Shown in pieces: positions 29,162 through 38,982 of a stretch of 64,000 nucleotides of DNA. A program made the position numbers and the translations under genes. The DNA is from Bryobacteraceae bacterium (GTDB taxonomy: Bacteria > Acidobacteriota > Terriglobia > Bryobacterales > Bryobacteraceae). The stretch covers positions 1-64,000 of the forward strand of contig JANWVO010000024.1 of NCBI GenBank assembly GCA_025056865.1, in the 5' to 3' direction. Positions within the stretch are counted from its first letter, which is position 1. Each line of letters begins with the position of its first letter. Below the pieces are notes generated by a model that was given only the letters and a program-made list of their open reading frames with translations, made no database searches and was not told the origin of the DNA.

Positions 29162-30528
29162 TACTCGAAGGAAATGCTGCGGACCATCTGCTGGAAAACA
29201 GGTTCCAGGGAGGGATAATCCGGCAACGGGGCGACGCAGACCATGTAGAAGAGCTCCGTTTCGAGGTCGGCGGTGACGAGGACGTCGATCTCGCGCAGAT
29301 CGGCGAACGGCGAGTCGGAGCTGAGCCGGGTGACGAGTCCGCGGCGTCCGCCGACGACGACGCGCTGCGGCGGATCGAGCACCCGCATATTGGACTCGCG
29401 CTTGATCATCGCGTCAATCAACGCCTGCGTGTCACGTTCGAGGCTGACCAGGCGGTTCGGCATCCGCTCGCGGCGGATGAGCACGCCGTAGCCCACAAAG
29501 CCCTGCACGACTCCTTCCGGAGGAGCGATGGTGACGCCGCCTTCGGAGCGGGTGACGCGCCAGTTGTCGGGGTGGTCGAGGCGGAAGCCGTCGCCGCGCC
29601 AGGACTGCATGCGTTGCGAGACGCTGACGCGCTCGGGCTTCGGCGCGCGGGGCAGAGCGGCGGGGGCGGCGCTTCCCTGCTCCGGCTTCTTCACTGCGGG
29701 CAGCTTTTCGACGATCGCCTTCATCCTGCCGAGGTCCCCTTCCTGCGCGTTGTAATCGCCGCGCGGCATGAAGGGGAGCTGTTCTTCGATCGCCTTGACG
29801 CGGTTGCCAGGGTTGGGGTGGGATGCGGTGAAGATTTCGACGAGCCTGGGCGTCTTGCCCTCGCGTTCCGCTTCCAGTTTCTCGAAGAAGCGCGCCATTT
29901 CGATGGGGTTGTAGCCGGCGCGGGCCATGGTGTAGGCGCCGAGCAGGTCGGCGTCGCTTTCGGCGCTGCGCGAGTATTTGAGCAGAACGGAATTGGCGCC
30001 GAGTCCGATGCCGAGCTGGGCGAGCTGTCCGGTGAGCCCTCCGCCGCCGATCATCGAGCCGGCGAGAATGGCGGCAAGCTGGGTGAACTGCGCCTTGGTG
30101 GCCTGGCTGGTGCCGTGGCGGAGAACGACGTGCGCCAGCTCGTGCGCGAGCACGCCGGCCAGTTGCGCTTCGTTTTCGACGGCGCGGATCAGCCCGGTAT
30201 GGACATACATCGGCCCGCCCGGCAGAGCGAAAGCGTTGATGGAATCCTCCTGGACCACCTTGAAGTAGAACGGGTACTTTTCCAGCCCGCCGCGTTCGAC
30301 CAGCCGCTGGCCCACGCGGTTGATGTAAGCGGTGAGTTCGCGGTTCTGCACCACCACCATCTGCTGTTCGACCTGGCGGGCGAACTCGCGGCCAATTTCG
30401 ATGTCCTGCTCCTTGCTGAACAGGTTGAAGCCGGGCTTTGGCAGCGGGCGCTTTTTCGCCTGCGCCGCGGCGGCGGGCGCGAGCAGCGCGGAGGCAAGAG
30501 CCAGCGCGAGCACAAACGGTCTCGTCAT
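29161..30528 (-). CDS. Periplasmic M48 family zinc metalloprotease (BepA/YfgC-like)
   Basis: 455 aa. A signal peptide (1-22, ending AAA) is followed by the M48 catalytic domain with HELAH at 129-133 and the third zinc ligand in ESDAD at 190-194. The C-terminal part (about 300-455) is a beta-rich domain replacing the TPRs of classic BepA. Such proteases work in outer-membrane protein assembly quality control. Start is ATG at 30528 with GAGAGGG upstream. Divergent from ilvE with only 29 nt between the two starts, so the promoters must overlap the opposite coding regions. Confidence 0.9.
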   Translation of the reverse strand: MTRPFVLALALASALLAPAAAAQAKKRPLPKPGFNLFSKEQDIEIGREFARQVEQQMVVVQNRELTAYINRVGQRLVERGGLEKYPFYFKVVQEDSINAFALPGGPMYVHTGLIRAVENEAQLAGVLAHELAHVVLRHGTSQATKAQFTQLAAILAGSMIGGGGLTGQLAQLGIGLGANSVLLKYSRSAESDADLLGAYTMARAGYNPIEMARFFEKLEAEREGKTPRLVEIFTASHPNPGNRVKAIEEQLPFMPRGDYNAQEGDLGRMKAIVEKLPAVKKPEQGSAAPAALPRAPKPERVSVSQRMQSWRGDGFRLDHPDNWRVTRSEGGVTIAPPEGVVQGFVGYGVLIRRERMPNRLVSLERDTQALIDAMIKRESNMRVLDPPQRVVVGGRRGLVTRLSSDSPFADLREIDVLVTADLETELFYMVCVAPLPDYPSLEPVFQQMVRSISFE

Positions 30529-30557
30529 CGGATGCCCTCTCTTATCATGCTGGCATA

Positions 30558-31490
30558 ATGGACGGTATGACGCCCACTGAAAAGATCTGGCACAACGGGC
30601 GGTTTATCGCCTGGGATGAGGCCCGGATTCACGTCCTGTCGCATGTCGTGAGCTACGGAAGCTCGGTGTTTGAAGGGGTGCGCTGCTATGACACGCAGCG
30701 CGGGCCGGCGATTTTCCGGCTGCGCGAGCACACGCGGCGGCTGCTCGATTCGGCCAAGATTTACCGGATTCCGGTCAGTTACACGCTGGAGGAGCTGATG
30801 GAGGCGCAGGTGGAGCTGGTGAGGGTGAACCGGCTGCGCTCCTGCTACATCCGGCCGATCATTCTGCGGGGCTACGGCGGAATGGGCGTGCTGCCGGCCA
30901 ACAACCCGACCGAGGTGTTCCTGGCCTGCTGGGAGTGGGGCAAGTATCTGGGCGAAGAGGCGCTTGCTTCGGGCGTCGACGTCTGTGTTTCGAGCTGGAA
31001 CCGCATGGCGCCGAACACGTTCCCTGCCCTGGCCAAGGCGGGCGGCAACTACATCAATTCGCAGCTCATCCGGATGGAGGCGCATCAGGACGGCTACGCG
31101 GAGGGCATCGCGCTGGGGCCTGACGGGCTGGTGAGCGAGGGCTCGGGCGAGAACATTTTCGTGATCCGCGACGGCCGCATCTACACGCCGCCGCTTTCGG
31201 CGGGCATTCTGCCGGGCATCACGCGCGATTCGATCGTGACGCTGGCGCGCGAGGCGGGCATTCCGGTGGTGGAGACGGACATCCCGCGGGAGATGCTGTA
31301 TGTCGCCGACGAGATCTTCTTCACGGGCACGGCGGCGGAGGTGACGCCGGTGCGCAGCGTGGACCGGATTCCGGTGGGCAGCGGGCGCCGGGGGCCGATC
31401 ACCGAGCAGTTGCAGCGCGCCTTCTTCGACATTGTCGAAGGCCGCGCCGAGGACCGCTACGGCTGGCTGACGCCCGTGCCGGCGGCCTGA
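30558..31490 (+). CDS. ilvE: Branched-chain amino acid aminotransferase
   Basis: 310 aa, typical for class IV PLP aminotransferases of the IlvE type. Hallmarks are the N-terminal [20 protein letters not shown], the arginine region around [10 protein letters not shown], the Schiff-base lysine in [11 protein letters not shown] near residue 160, and the phosphate-binding EGSGENIFV. It transfers the amino group between glutamate and the 2-oxo acids of Leu, Ile and Val in the cytoplasm. The start is ATG 30558 or ATG 30567; neither has a Shine-Dalgarno sequence. A CATAAT hexamer at 30554-30559 lies 7 nt before the second ATG, so leaderless translation from 30567 is possible. Confidence 0.95.
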   Translation: MDGMTPTEKIWHNGRFIAWDEARIHVLSHVVSYGSSVFEGVRCYDTQRGPAIFRLREHTRRLLDSAKIYRIPVSYTLEELMEAQVELVRVNRLRSCYIRPIILRGYGGMGVLPANNPTEVFLACWEWGKYLGEEALASGVDVCVSSWNRMAPNTFPALAKAGGNYINSQLIRMEAHQDGYAEGIALGPDGLVSEGSGENIFVIRDGRIYTPPLSAGILPGITRDSIVTLAREAGIPVVETDIPREMLYVADEIFFTGTAAEVTPVRSVDRIPVGSGRRGPITEQLQRAFFDIVEGRAEDRYGWLTPVPAA

Positions 31491-31512
31491 GGCCGCAGAC
31501 GGAAGGAAAAAT

Positions 31513-31578
31513 GGCCGCCGGGCGCGCTCCCGATGTCAACCTCCCCCGAGATTCACGATTCGGAGCGGCCCGGCGGCC
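31513..31578 (+). terminator. Long-loop inverted repeat after ilvE
   Basis: GGCCGCCGGGC (31513-31523) and GCCCGGCGGCC (31568-31578) are perfect 11-bp complements with a 44-nt loop, beginning 22 nt after the ilvE stop and followed by a short T-rich stretch. It may stop ilvE transcription or act as a regulatory hairpin upstream of nagA. Confidence 0.35.
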
Positions 31579-31644
31579 TTGCTGTTTCCACTCTAGAACG
31601 CCGCGCCGCCGCAGGCCAAGGGCCGCCGGCGTCGGCGAGGGGAG

Positions 31645-31715
31645 TTTTCAACAGCTTTATGCCGCAGTCTGATCAACGGGTTAGGCTGTGGATGAAGTGG
31701 AGAAGCTGTGCATAA
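31645..31715 (+). other. Cluster of DnaA-box-like 9-mers upstream of nagA
   Basis: TGTGCATAA (31707-31715) equals the DnaA-box consensus TTATNCACA on the opposite strand. TGTGGATGA (31687-31695) differs at one base, lies exactly 20 bp upstream in the same orientation, and TTTTCAACA (31645-31653) is a weaker match. The segment is AT-richer than its surroundings. Too few sites for an origin call; possibly a DnaA-regulated or titration site. Confidence 0.25.
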
Positions 31716-31727
31716 AACGGAACGGCC

Positions 31728-32876
31728 ATGAAATGTTCTGGCATTGACGCGCTGACCGGCGAGGCGGTCGAGATCACGGCCGAAGGCGGTGCGATTACGG
31801 CCGTCGAGCCGCTGCTGGCTCCGCCGCGAGGCCTAAGATGGCTGGCGCCGGGTTTCATCGATCTTCAGGTGAACGGATTTGCCGGGGCGGACTACTGCTC
31901 GCCGGAGACGCCGGCGGAGGCGATCGGGAGGTCGCTGGAAGCGCAGTTCGCCGCCGGAGTGACGCGGATTTTCGCCACGGTGATCACTGGCCCGCCCGAG
32001 GAGATGCTGGCCGCGATGGCTAATCTGGCGCGCGCGCGGCGCGAGCTGCCCTTTGGCCGCGCGATCGAGGGCATCCACGTGGAAGGGCCCTTCCTGAGCC
32101 CGCAGGACGGGCCGCGCGGGGCCCATCCGCGCGAGCATGTGCGGCCGCCGGACCTGGAAGAGTTCCGCCGCTGGCAGCAAGCAAGCGAAGGGCTGGTGCG
32201 GATGGTGACGCTGTCGCCGGAGTGGCCGGAGGCGCCAGCGTTTATCGAGGCCATTACGAGCGAGGGCGTGGTGGCGGCGATCGGGCATCTGGAGGCGACG
32301 GCGGAGCAGATTGAGGCGGCGGTGCGGGCGGGGGCGCGGCTTGCGACGCACCTGGGCAACGGCGCGCACGCCATGCTGCCGCGCCATCCGAACTACCTGT
32401 GGCAGCAGTTGGCCGAGGACCGGCTGGCGGCTTCTTTCATCGTGGACGGGATTCACCTCGATGCGGCATTCCTGCGCGTGGCGCTGCGCGCGAAGGGCGT
32501 CGAGCGCAGCGTGCTGATCACGGACGCGGTGGCTCCGGCGGGATGCGGGCCGGGCGTGTACCGGCTGGGCGGGCAGGAGGTGGAGCTGCATCCGGAAGGC
32601 AGGGTGACGCTGCGCGGCACGGAGCGGCTGGCGGGGAGCGCGCTGCGGATGGACCGGGGCGTCGAGAACCTGATGCGGCTGGCCGGGCTGACGCTCGCGG
32701 AGGCGCTGACGATGGCGGCGCGGAACCCGGCGCGGATCGGGCGCGTGGAGCACCGGCTGCGCGGGTTGCAGCCTGGCGAGCGCGCCGACATCGTGGAGTT
32801 TGACTATGACGCGGCGGCGAAGTCGATCCGCGTGACGCGCACGTGGCTCGAGGGGAAGCTGGTGTACGAGGGCTGA
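31728..32876 (+). CDS. nagA: N-acetylglucosamine-6-phosphate deacetylase
   Basis: 382 aa, usual NagA length. Amidohydrolase-fold signatures: APGFIDLQVNGFAGADY near 41-57, the metal glutamate in HVEGPFLSPQDGPRGAHP (about 118-135), ATHLGNGAHAM (substrate-binding histidines), and the catalytic aspartate in LITDAVAPAG near 264. It removes the acetyl group from GlcNAc-6-phosphate, feeding amino-sugar catabolism or wall recycling. ATG at 31728, with only weak GGAGA-like purines upstream. No nagB or PTS gene is adjacent. Confidence 0.93.
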   Translation: MKCSGIDALTGEAVEITAEGGAITAVEPLLAPPRGLRWLAPGFIDLQVNGFAGADYCSPETPAEAIGRSLEAQFAAGVTRIFATVITGPPEEMLAAMANLARARRELPFGRAIEGIHVEGPFLSPQDGPRGAHPREHVRPPDLEEFRRWQQASEGLVRMVTLSPEWPEAPAFIEAITSEGVVAAIGHLEATAEQIEAAVRAGARLATHLGNGAHAMLPRHPNYLWQQLAEDRLAASFIVDGIHLDAAFLRVALRAKGVERSVLITDAVAPAGCGPGVYRLGGQEVELHPEGRVTLRGTERLAGSALRMDRGVENLMRLAGLTLAEALTMAARNPARIGRVEHRLRGLQPGERADIVEFDYDAAAKSIRVTRTWLEGKLVYEG

Positions 32877-32895
32877 GCTGTCTTTGCTTCCTGTT

Positions 32896-32914
32896 CCCCG
32901 CCCCGGAGGCGGGG
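32896..32914 (+). terminator. GC hairpin after nagA
   Basis: CCCCGCC-ccgga-GGCGGGG, a 7-bp perfect stem with a 5-nt loop, 20 nt after the nagA stop. There is no T-tract behind it, so intrinsic termination is uncertain. Confidence 0.35.
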
Positions 32915-32996
32915 GCGCGGCGGGCGAGGGCGGAAGTCACAACCTTTTGACAGGATTCTGATGCTGCGTTGCGCGATGTGGTGCATCATGGTGTAC

Positions 32997-35987
32997 ATGC
33001 GAAACATTGCCCTATCTGTCCTGTTTTGCTGGTTGATCGGGACTCCGCTGGCGGCGCAGTCGGAAGCGGGCGCGGGCACGATCACGGGGTCGGTGATCGA
33101 TCCGTCCGGGGCGCCGGTGGCAGGAGCCCGGGTCACGGCCACTTCGACCGACACGGGTTTGCGGCGGACGGCGCTTACGACGGAAGGCGGCATTTTCACG
33201 CTGGTGCGGCTGCCGGCGGGACACTATGAGGTCCTGATCGAGAAGGAGGGATTCAAGCAGTTGCGCAGGAGCGGCGTGACGGTGACGGTGGGCTCGGTGA
33301 CGCCGGTGGATGCGCGGCTGGAGATCGGGGCGGTGACCGAGTCGGTGACGGTGACGGCGGATGCGGCGCTGGTGGAGACGGCGAGAACACAGACGTCGAC
33401 GGTGGTGGAGGAAAAGCTGGTGCGCGACCTGCCGATCAACGGCCGGAACTTCCTGGATTTTGTGACGCTGACGCCGGGCGTGGTGCGCGACCCGCGGGGC
33501 GGGGACCTGTCGTTTGGCGGACAGCGGGGCACGGTGAACAGCTTCCTGATCGACGGGGCGGATTCGAACAACCTGTTCTTCGGCCAATCCACCGGGCGGC
33601 AGGGGGTGCGGAACCCGTATTCGGTGAGCATGGACGCGGTGCAGGAGTTTCAGGTGAACACGAACGCGTTCGCGCCGGAGATCGGCCGCGCGGCGGCGGG
33701 CGTGGTGAACGTGATCACGAAGTCCGGCACGAACGAGCTGCATGGCGGCGGATTTTTCTTTTACCGCGACACGAACCTGAATGCGAATAACGCGATCAAC
33801 AAGGCGAACAACCGTCCGCGCGCTCCGTACAAATTCCGGCAATTTGGCGCCAATGTGGGCGGCCCGATCGTGAAAAACAGGGCGTTTTTCTTCTTTAATT
33901 ACGACGGCCAGCGCAACAGCGAGCCAGTGGTGCTGGTGCCGCCGCCGGGGGTGGTGGCGGCGCTGCCGACGCTGCCGGCCGAGGCGCAGGCGGCCTACAA
34001 CGAACTGACCTCGCGCTACTACAAGGACTACTCGCGCGGCCTGGACAACGACGTCTACCTGCTGAAGGGCGATTTCCTGCTGCCGGCCGGCCAGACGCTG
34101 AACGTGCGCTGGAACGCGAACCGGTTCACGGGGCGGAACTTCGAAAACGCCGGCGCGCAGCGGGCGATCGAGGCGACCGGGGACAGCAAGGTGGTCACCG
34201 ACAGCCTGGTGGCCGCCTACACGCGGACGCTGGGGCCGAGCCGGCTCTGGGAGGCGCGCTACAACTTCACGCGGGACGATCAGCCGGGCGAGGCGAATTC
34301 GACGGCGCCGGAGACGACCGTGCAGCAGGCGGGGCAGACGGTGATCGTGTTCGGCAGAAACAATTTCAGCCCGCGGTATACGAACAGCAGGCGCAACCAG
34401 GCGATTTCGACCTTCACGTGGACCTTCGGCCGGCACACGGTGAAGTTCGGCGGCGACGTGAATTTCGAGCGGATCGAGAATTATTTCCCCGGGCAATTTT
34501 CGGGCGTGTATCTGTTCAGCTCGCTGCTGGACTACGCCCAACGGCGGCCGGCCACGTTCCAGCAGGCGCTGCCGGGGCCTGGCACGCGCGGGCCGTACTC
34601 GAATCCCAACCTGAACGAGTATGCGTTCTTTCTTCAGGATCAGTGGCGCGTTTCGAACCGGCTGACGCTGAACTACGGCCTGCGCTACGACCTGCTGGAC
34701 GCCGATCCGCCGCCGTTCCTGAACCCCGATCCGGTGCTGGCGCAGAACGGCATCCGCACCAACCGGCTGGATCTGGACAAGAACAACTGGGGGCCGCGGT
34801 TCGGGGCCGCCTGGCGGGTGTTCGACTCCGACCGCCTGGTGGTGCGCGGCGGCTGGGGTCTGTTTTATGGCCGCACGCCGGCGATCCTGACGGGCACGGT
34901 GCACACGAACAACGGCGTGCAGGTGCAGAATTACCTGTTCAGCGGCGCGGCCATTCCGGTCACGTATCCGAACATTCTCACCGCCATTCCGCCGTCGGGG
35001 CGCACGCCGGTCAACATTTTCCATTTCGCGCCGGACTTCGATCAGCCGCAGAGCCAGCAGGCGAGCCTGAACGTGGAAGGCCGGGCGGGCGGCCTGCTGG
35101 TGACGGCGGGCTACCTGGGCGTGTTCGGGCGCAAGCTGAACCGCTCGCGCGACATCAACCTGGCACCGATGGAGCCGCTCACCGGGCTGCTGTGCACGAC
35201 GACGGTGGCCTCGGCACCCTGCAACCCTTCCGGGCCGTTTCCGTTCTTCCGGCGGGTGGCGCCGCGGCCGATTGCCGGCTATCAGCGCATCACGAGGGCC
35301 GAGGACACGGGCGAGTCGGACTACAACGGCGGGTTCCTTCAGTTGAGCCGCCGGCTGGTGCGGGACGTGACGATCCAGACTTCTTACACTTTCTCGAAGG
35401 TGATTGACAATGCGCCGGATGGCACCGCCGTGCTGCCGGGCAACACGGGCGACGATGCCAAGATCGTCTGGGATCCGCTGAACATCCGGCTGGACCGCGG
35501 CCTTGGGGATGCCGATATCCGCCACCGCTGGGTGTTTTCCGGCGTGTGGGACATCGGCTACGCGAACCGGATGGCGAACCCGGCCCTGCGCGCGCTGCTG
35601 GGCCGGTGGCAGCTTTCGGTGATCGCGCAGGCGCAGTCGGGCCGCGTCTTTTCGCCGCGTATCGGGCAGGACCTGAACAACGACGGGAACATCGCCAACG
35701 AGCGGGTGCCTTTCGCGGCGCGCAATTCGCTGCGGCTGCCGGCGTTTGCGTCCGCGGACGTGCGGGTGTCGAAGGACCTCGCGTTTGGCGGCGAGCGCGG
35801 CCTGAACCTGCGCCTGATCGGCGAGGCGTTCAACCTGACGAACCGCGCCAACATCACCGGCAAGAACGCGGTGCAGTACAACGTGAACCTGGCGAACTTC
35901 GAGTTCCGGCCGAACGCAGCCTTCCTGTTCGATTCGGCGGCGGGCGACCCGCGGATCCTTCAGCTCGCGCTGCGGCTGACCTTCTGA
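32997..35987 (+). CDS. TonB-dependent receptor with carboxypeptidase-regulatory-like N-terminal domain
   Basis: 996 aa from the ATG at 32997, chosen for the signal peptide MRNIALSVLFCWLIGTPLAAQ; in-frame ATGs at 32961 and 32988 would add residues before it. A CarboxypepD_reg-like domain (about 27-105; ITGSVIDPSGAPVAGARV) precedes a plug domain (about 115-235; RDLPINGRNFLDFVTLTPGV, SFLIDGADSNN) and a long outer-membrane beta barrel ending in an aromatic residue (LALRLTF). This is the Oar-like TonB receptor class greatly expanded in Acidobacteriota. The ligand, probably an oligosaccharide or peptide, cannot be deduced; its position next to nagA makes an amino-sugar oligomer possible. Confidence 0.9.
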   Translation: MRNIALSVLFCWLIGTPLAAQSEAGAGTITGSVIDPSGAPVAGARVTATSTDTGLRRTALTTEGGIFTLVRLPAGHYEVLIEKEGFKQLRRSGVTVTVGSVTPVDARLEIGAVTESVTVTADAALVETARTQTSTVVEEKLVRDLPINGRNFLDFVTLTPGVVRDPRGGDLSFGGQRGTVNSFLIDGADSNNLFFGQSTGRQGVRNPYSVSMDAVQEFQVNTNAFAPEIGRAAAGVVNVITKSGTNELHGGGFFFYRDTNLNANNAINKANNRPRAPYKFRQFGANVGGPIVKNRAFFFFNYDGQRNSEPVVLVPPPGVVAALPTLPAEAQAAYNELTSRYYKDYSRGLDNDVYLLKGDFLLPAGQTLNVRWNANRFTGRNFENAGAQRAIEATGDSKVVTDSLVAAYTRTLGPSRLWEARYNFTRDDQPGEANSTAPETTVQQAGQTVIVFGRNNFSPRYTNSRRNQAISTFTWTFGRHTVKFGGDVNFERIENYFPGQFSGVYLFSSLLDYAQRRPATFQQALPGPGTRGPYSNPNLNEYAFFLQDQWRVSNRLTLNYGLRYDLLDADPPPFLNPDPVLAQNGIRTNRLDLDKNNWGPRFGAAWRVFDSDRLVVRGGWGLFYGRTPAILTGTVHTNNGVQVQNYLFSGAAIPVTYPNILTAIPPSGRTPVNIFHFAPDFDQPQSQQASLNVEGRAGGLLVTAGYLGVFGRKLNRSRDINLAPMEPLTGLLCTTTVASAPCNPSGPFPFFRRVAPRPIAGYQRITRAEDTGESDYNGGFLQLSRRLVRDVTIQTSYTFSKVIDNAPDGTAVLPGNTGDDAKIVWDPLNIRLDRGLGDADIRHRWVFSGVWDIGYANRMANPALRALLGRWQLSVIAQAQSGRVFSPRIGQDLNNDGNIANERVPFAARNSLRLPAFASADVRVSKDLAFGGERGLNLRLIGEAFNLTNRANITGKNAVQYNVNLANFEFRPNAAFLFDSAAGDPRILQLALRLTF

Positions 35988-35994
35988 CATGCGG

Positions 35995-36020
35995 GGCGGG
36001 CGCGGTTGCGTGCGCCCGCC
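35995..36020 (+). terminator. Intrinsic terminator of the TonB receptor gene
   Basis: Perfect 9-bp stem GGCGGGCGC (35995-36003) / GCGCCCGCC (36012-36020) with an 8-nt loop, 7 nt after the stop and followed by the T/C-rich stretch TTCCTCTTCC. Confidence 0.6.
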
Positions 36021-36175
36021 TTCCTCTTCCTGCCCGCCCTGGAGGCGCGGCTGCGGGCGGTCACCGTGCAGAGCCCTTCTCATGCGCCTGCCGGAGGCGA
36101 GGCGTGAATCCTGCGGAGCGGGGAGGGCCGGGGCGATGGGGCCGTTCTGCGACAGCCCTTGTCCGCCGGCGCAGG

Positions 36176-37231
36176 TCAGTTGCCGCGTCCGCCGCTGCCG
36201 GCGCGCACGCCGCCCGCCGTGCCGCCGACGGCTCCACCGGAGGCTCCGCCTCCGCGCGTCCCCACGCTGCCCGCGCCCTCGGCCGGGGCAGCCGGAGCGG
36301 TGGCGCTGACTGGCGCGGAGGGCGTGTAGGCGGTACCGGCGCTGCGTGGGGGCATCTGGCCGGCGAGACCGCCGCCAAAGGCGCCGCGATCCTGCCACAC
36401 GGGCGCCGGGGCGCGCCGCGGCGGGTAGTAGACATCGAGCACGGAATATGGCGTGTAGTAGAAATAACCGAAGGGGCTGCGGGCGACGTCTCCCCACGGG
36501 ATATAGGTGGCGAAGCCGAAGTAGGGGTTCCAGAACCAGGTGCCGCCGGTGAAGCTGCGCGACATCATCCCGGCCTGCCTTGCGGCGGAGACGTTGGCCA
36601 TTGCGATGTAGCCGGCACGGCGGCGGGACCAGCGGTAGAGGGGGTCGGTCTCCTTTTCAGGGTCGAACTTCGCCATGACCCAAGCGCCGCTGGCGAGCGT
36701 GAGCTCGCGGCCACTCTTCAGGGACCAGGACTGGCCGCCGGCGCGGACTTCGGCCTGACCGTTGAAGACGCGGATGCGCGGCGGCGAAGCCTCGATGCGG
36801 TACAGTCCGGGGCGGAGGATGGAGAGTTCTGCGTCTGCGGCGAGCACCGCGAGCGAGTGGTCCCGGAGCAGCTCCACTACGTCGATGAGCGCCGCGCCCC
36901 GGACGACTTCCACGCGGACCGCGGTGAGGCGGTTGGAGATCATGCGGACTGCGCCGGCTTCCCCAAGGCGGAGGAAGGCGCCGGGCGTGAGGAGGATTTC
37001 CGCGCGCCCCTCGTCGGTCTCGAGCGTCTGCCCTTCCCTGAGTTCGACAAGCTCGGTGGGCTTGCGCTCGAAGGGCTTGCGCGCGCCGCTGCGCTCATCG
37101 AGAAGGAAGACGTCGCCGTCGGCGACGTTGATCAATCCGGCGCGGGCCGAGATTGCCTGCTGGGCCGGGGCCGAGACGGGCCACAGGGCGAAGAGGGCCG
37201 CTGCGGCGGCGAGCGGAAACGAGGCCTTCAT
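36176..37231 (-). CDS. FecR domain exported protein
   Basis: 351 aa from the ATG at 37231 (AGGGAG 7 nt upstream); a frame extending to 37249 is less likely. Signal peptide 1-23 (ending APAQQ). A FecR-type beta domain occupies about 30-200 (NVADGDVFLLDERSGARKP, then VVRGAALIDVVE). It is followed by a segment with YIAMANVSAARQ, an aromatic Trp/Tyr/Phe/Pro-rich stretch (TWFWNPYFGFATYIPWGD) and a Gly/Ala/Ser-rich tail ending RGN. Same overall plan as the larger DUF6600 protein at 21966: FecR plus aromatic region plus low-complexity tail. Convergent with the TonB receptor gene. No sigma factor gene is adjacent, so classic FecR signalling is unlikely. Confidence 0.78.
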   Translation of the reverse strand: MKASFPLAAAAALFALWPVSAPAQQAISARAGLINVADGDVFLLDERSGARKPFERKPTELVELREGQTLETDEGRAEILLTPGAFLRLGEAGAVRMISNRLTAVRVEVVRGAALIDVVELLRDHSLAVLAADAELSILRPGLYRIEASPPRIRVFNGQAEVRAGGQSWSLKSGRELTLASGAWVMAKFDPEKETDPLYRWSRRRAGYIAMANVSAARQAGMMSRSFTGGTWFWNPYFGFATYIPWGDVARSPFGYFYYTPYSVLDVYYPPRRAPAPVWQDRGAFGGGLAGQMPPRSAGTAYTPSAPVSATAPAAPAEGAGSVGTRGGGASGGAVGGTAGGVRAGSGGRGN

Positions 37232-37392
37232 GGATGGCTCCCTGACCAAGTTTGGCCGCCCGGTTGGACGGAAGTCAAAGGCCTCTGGTTACAGTGAGCT
37301 GTCCTGCGGAAGGCGCTCGTCCTGTCCGAGTCGATGGACGTGATCCTCCGCGGAACCGAGAATTCATGCCCCTAAACCTCCCTTCCGAGATC

Positions 37393-38859
37393 TCAGCCAA
37401 CAGGGTTCAAATCGCCGACGAAGTTCAGCAAGTCCATCATTGTGAAGTGCCCAGGTGCCGCCGAAGGGAGGCTCGGCCGGAACGACGGATGCGATGACAG
37501 GTAGGAAGTTGGATCTCCACGGAGCAGGCCGACAAAGGTTTCCACGACAATGCGGCTACCAACAGGTCCAAGGCGGCGGCCATTGCCTTTCACCTCTGCC
37601 TCCTTCAGCACGTAGTACCACAGTGGCGTGTCCGTGCTGAAGCCGTGCTTCTCAATGATGTCCTCGTGAGGACCCGAAGCGATTTCCTGTGGTGCCAAAG
37701 GCTGAATGCCCATTGCACAAGCGACATCCTGGCCGCTAGGCAGACCAAGACGCAGGCCTCGCTTGAGATTCCGCACTGCGAGATTCCTCTCTCCAGGTAC
37801 ACCGGGCAGTTGAGCAAGCGTGGGCACCAGCAGCGGATCGATGAGACGGCTAAAGTTGATCTGAAAATCCTCGGGCTGGCCGGGGAAAGCAAAAAATCGT
37901 CGCCAATCAATCACCCAATTGGAAGGCAATGGCATGAGGCTTCCATTGTCTGAAAGGCCAGTGAACCGGAAAAGAAGGGTTAGGGAGCCTCGCGCAAGCC
38001 TGTCAGCCGTCGGATTGAAAACGCGGTTGTGGAAATACTCCTCACGCACCATGCTGTGTCCTAGCCGGTATGCCGCAGCGGAAAATTCCACTGGCATGAA
38101 TGGATCAAGCGTAACAGGGAAATGTCTGCAACCGTGTGCCAATACGTCGCTGAAGACGTCTGGATCCGTGATCCTAGCCAGGAAATCGTGAAGAACGATG
38201 TATTGGTAGTGCCATGTTACGATCCGCCTAGCTTCTTCGAAATCGACGCCCAGGCTGTCAACTACTCTGTTATGGAATTTGAGGAAGGCCAGATGCAACT
38301 GGGCAACAATCAAATTTTCATCATTGCGGGGATCGCCAATCAGGGCAAAACCATCAGTCGACCTTGGCAAATCGTTTGCGGATGTAGGGATTTCGTTGCC
38401 GTTTTGATCCCTACTCTCTTGAGTCTCCCCAATCCTGAATTTCCTTGGGTCAGAGCGGGTGTAAAGGTAAGGCTGCGCAGCCGGGCCCAAGCCGTACAAG
38501 CAGTCCAGATCCAGCCTTGGGGTCCGAAAATTGTGGATCGCCTGGGGGTCAATCCGCTGTTCAGGCAAAGGAGTTGTGTCGAATGTGATGTCATGATCAA
38601 TGAACTGGCCCAAATAGGTGTAACCCGCGGGTACTTCGTGATTGTCGAGGCTGACGTCATTCAGAAGTCCGCGCGGCTCCAGCATGGAAGCCCCGAGTTC
38701 TTCAAGCGCCTGCTCGGTGGCGTGGAACGGCCTCAGAGCAGGGAACATCCTTCCGAACATGCCCGGACGGAAAAGAGGGCCGTGCGGGACGTTCATGCCC
38801 CGGACTGCCTCGGCTCCATGGTGGGTGAGGCGCATGGGAGATGGCTGAGGTGTGCTCAT
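37393..38859 (-). CDS. Animal-type haem peroxidase family protein
   Basis: 488 aa. Contains the peroxidase-cyclooxygenase superfamily hallmarks: distal histidine motif GQFIDHD (84-90, His89), FHNR (195-198), catalytic Arg candidate in the MVREEYFHNR region, and proximal histidine in AYRLGHSMVR (His268). No signal peptide or membrane span, so probably cytoplasmic or released by another route. AGGAGG lies about 10 nt before the ATG at 38859. It stands alone, and its GC content and codon usage are clearly lower than neighbours, suggesting horizontal acquisition. Expected to oxidise halides or organic donors with H2O2; substrate unknown. Confidence 0.85.
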   Translation of the reverse strand: MSTPQPSPMRLTHHGAEAVRGMNVPHGPLFRPGMFGRMFPALRPFHATEQALEELGASMLEPRGLLNDVSLDNHEVPAGYTYLGQFIDHDITFDTTPLPEQRIDPQAIHNFRTPRLDLDCLYGLGPAAQPYLYTRSDPRKFRIGETQESRDQNGNEIPTSANDLPRSTDGFALIGDPRNDENLIVAQLHLAFLKFHNRVVDSLGVDFEEARRIVTWHYQYIVLHDFLARITDPDVFSDVLAHGCRHFPVTLDPFMPVEFSAAAYRLGHSMVREEYFHNRVFNPTADRLARGSLTLLFRFTGLSDNGSLMPLPSNWVIDWRRFFAFPGQPEDFQINFSRLIDPLLVPTLAQLPGVPGERNLAVRNLKRGLRLGLPSGQDVACAMGIQPLAPQEIASGPHEDIIEKHGFSTDTPLWYYVLKEAEVKGNGRRLGPVGSRIVVETFVGLLRGDPTSYLSSHPSFRPSLPSAAPGHFTMMDLLNFVGDLNPVG

Positions 38860-38982
38860 TCCGTTTCGATCCTCCTAACTCTCAAGAACACATATTGTGA
38901 ATTCCGCAATCGAAGCGAACCGCCAAACCGTGCGATGACGAGTGTGGGGTCAGAAAGCTACGAGAAATAACTCCATTTGGCC

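Noticed and set aside
31600-31730. Chromosomal origin
   Set aside because: Only two to three DnaA-box-like sites, no adjoining dnaA, dnaN, mnmG or parAB genes.
33012-36497. Long minus-strand frame opposite the TonB receptor
   Set aside because: Arg/His/Pro-rich shadow of the receptor gene without any recognisable feature.
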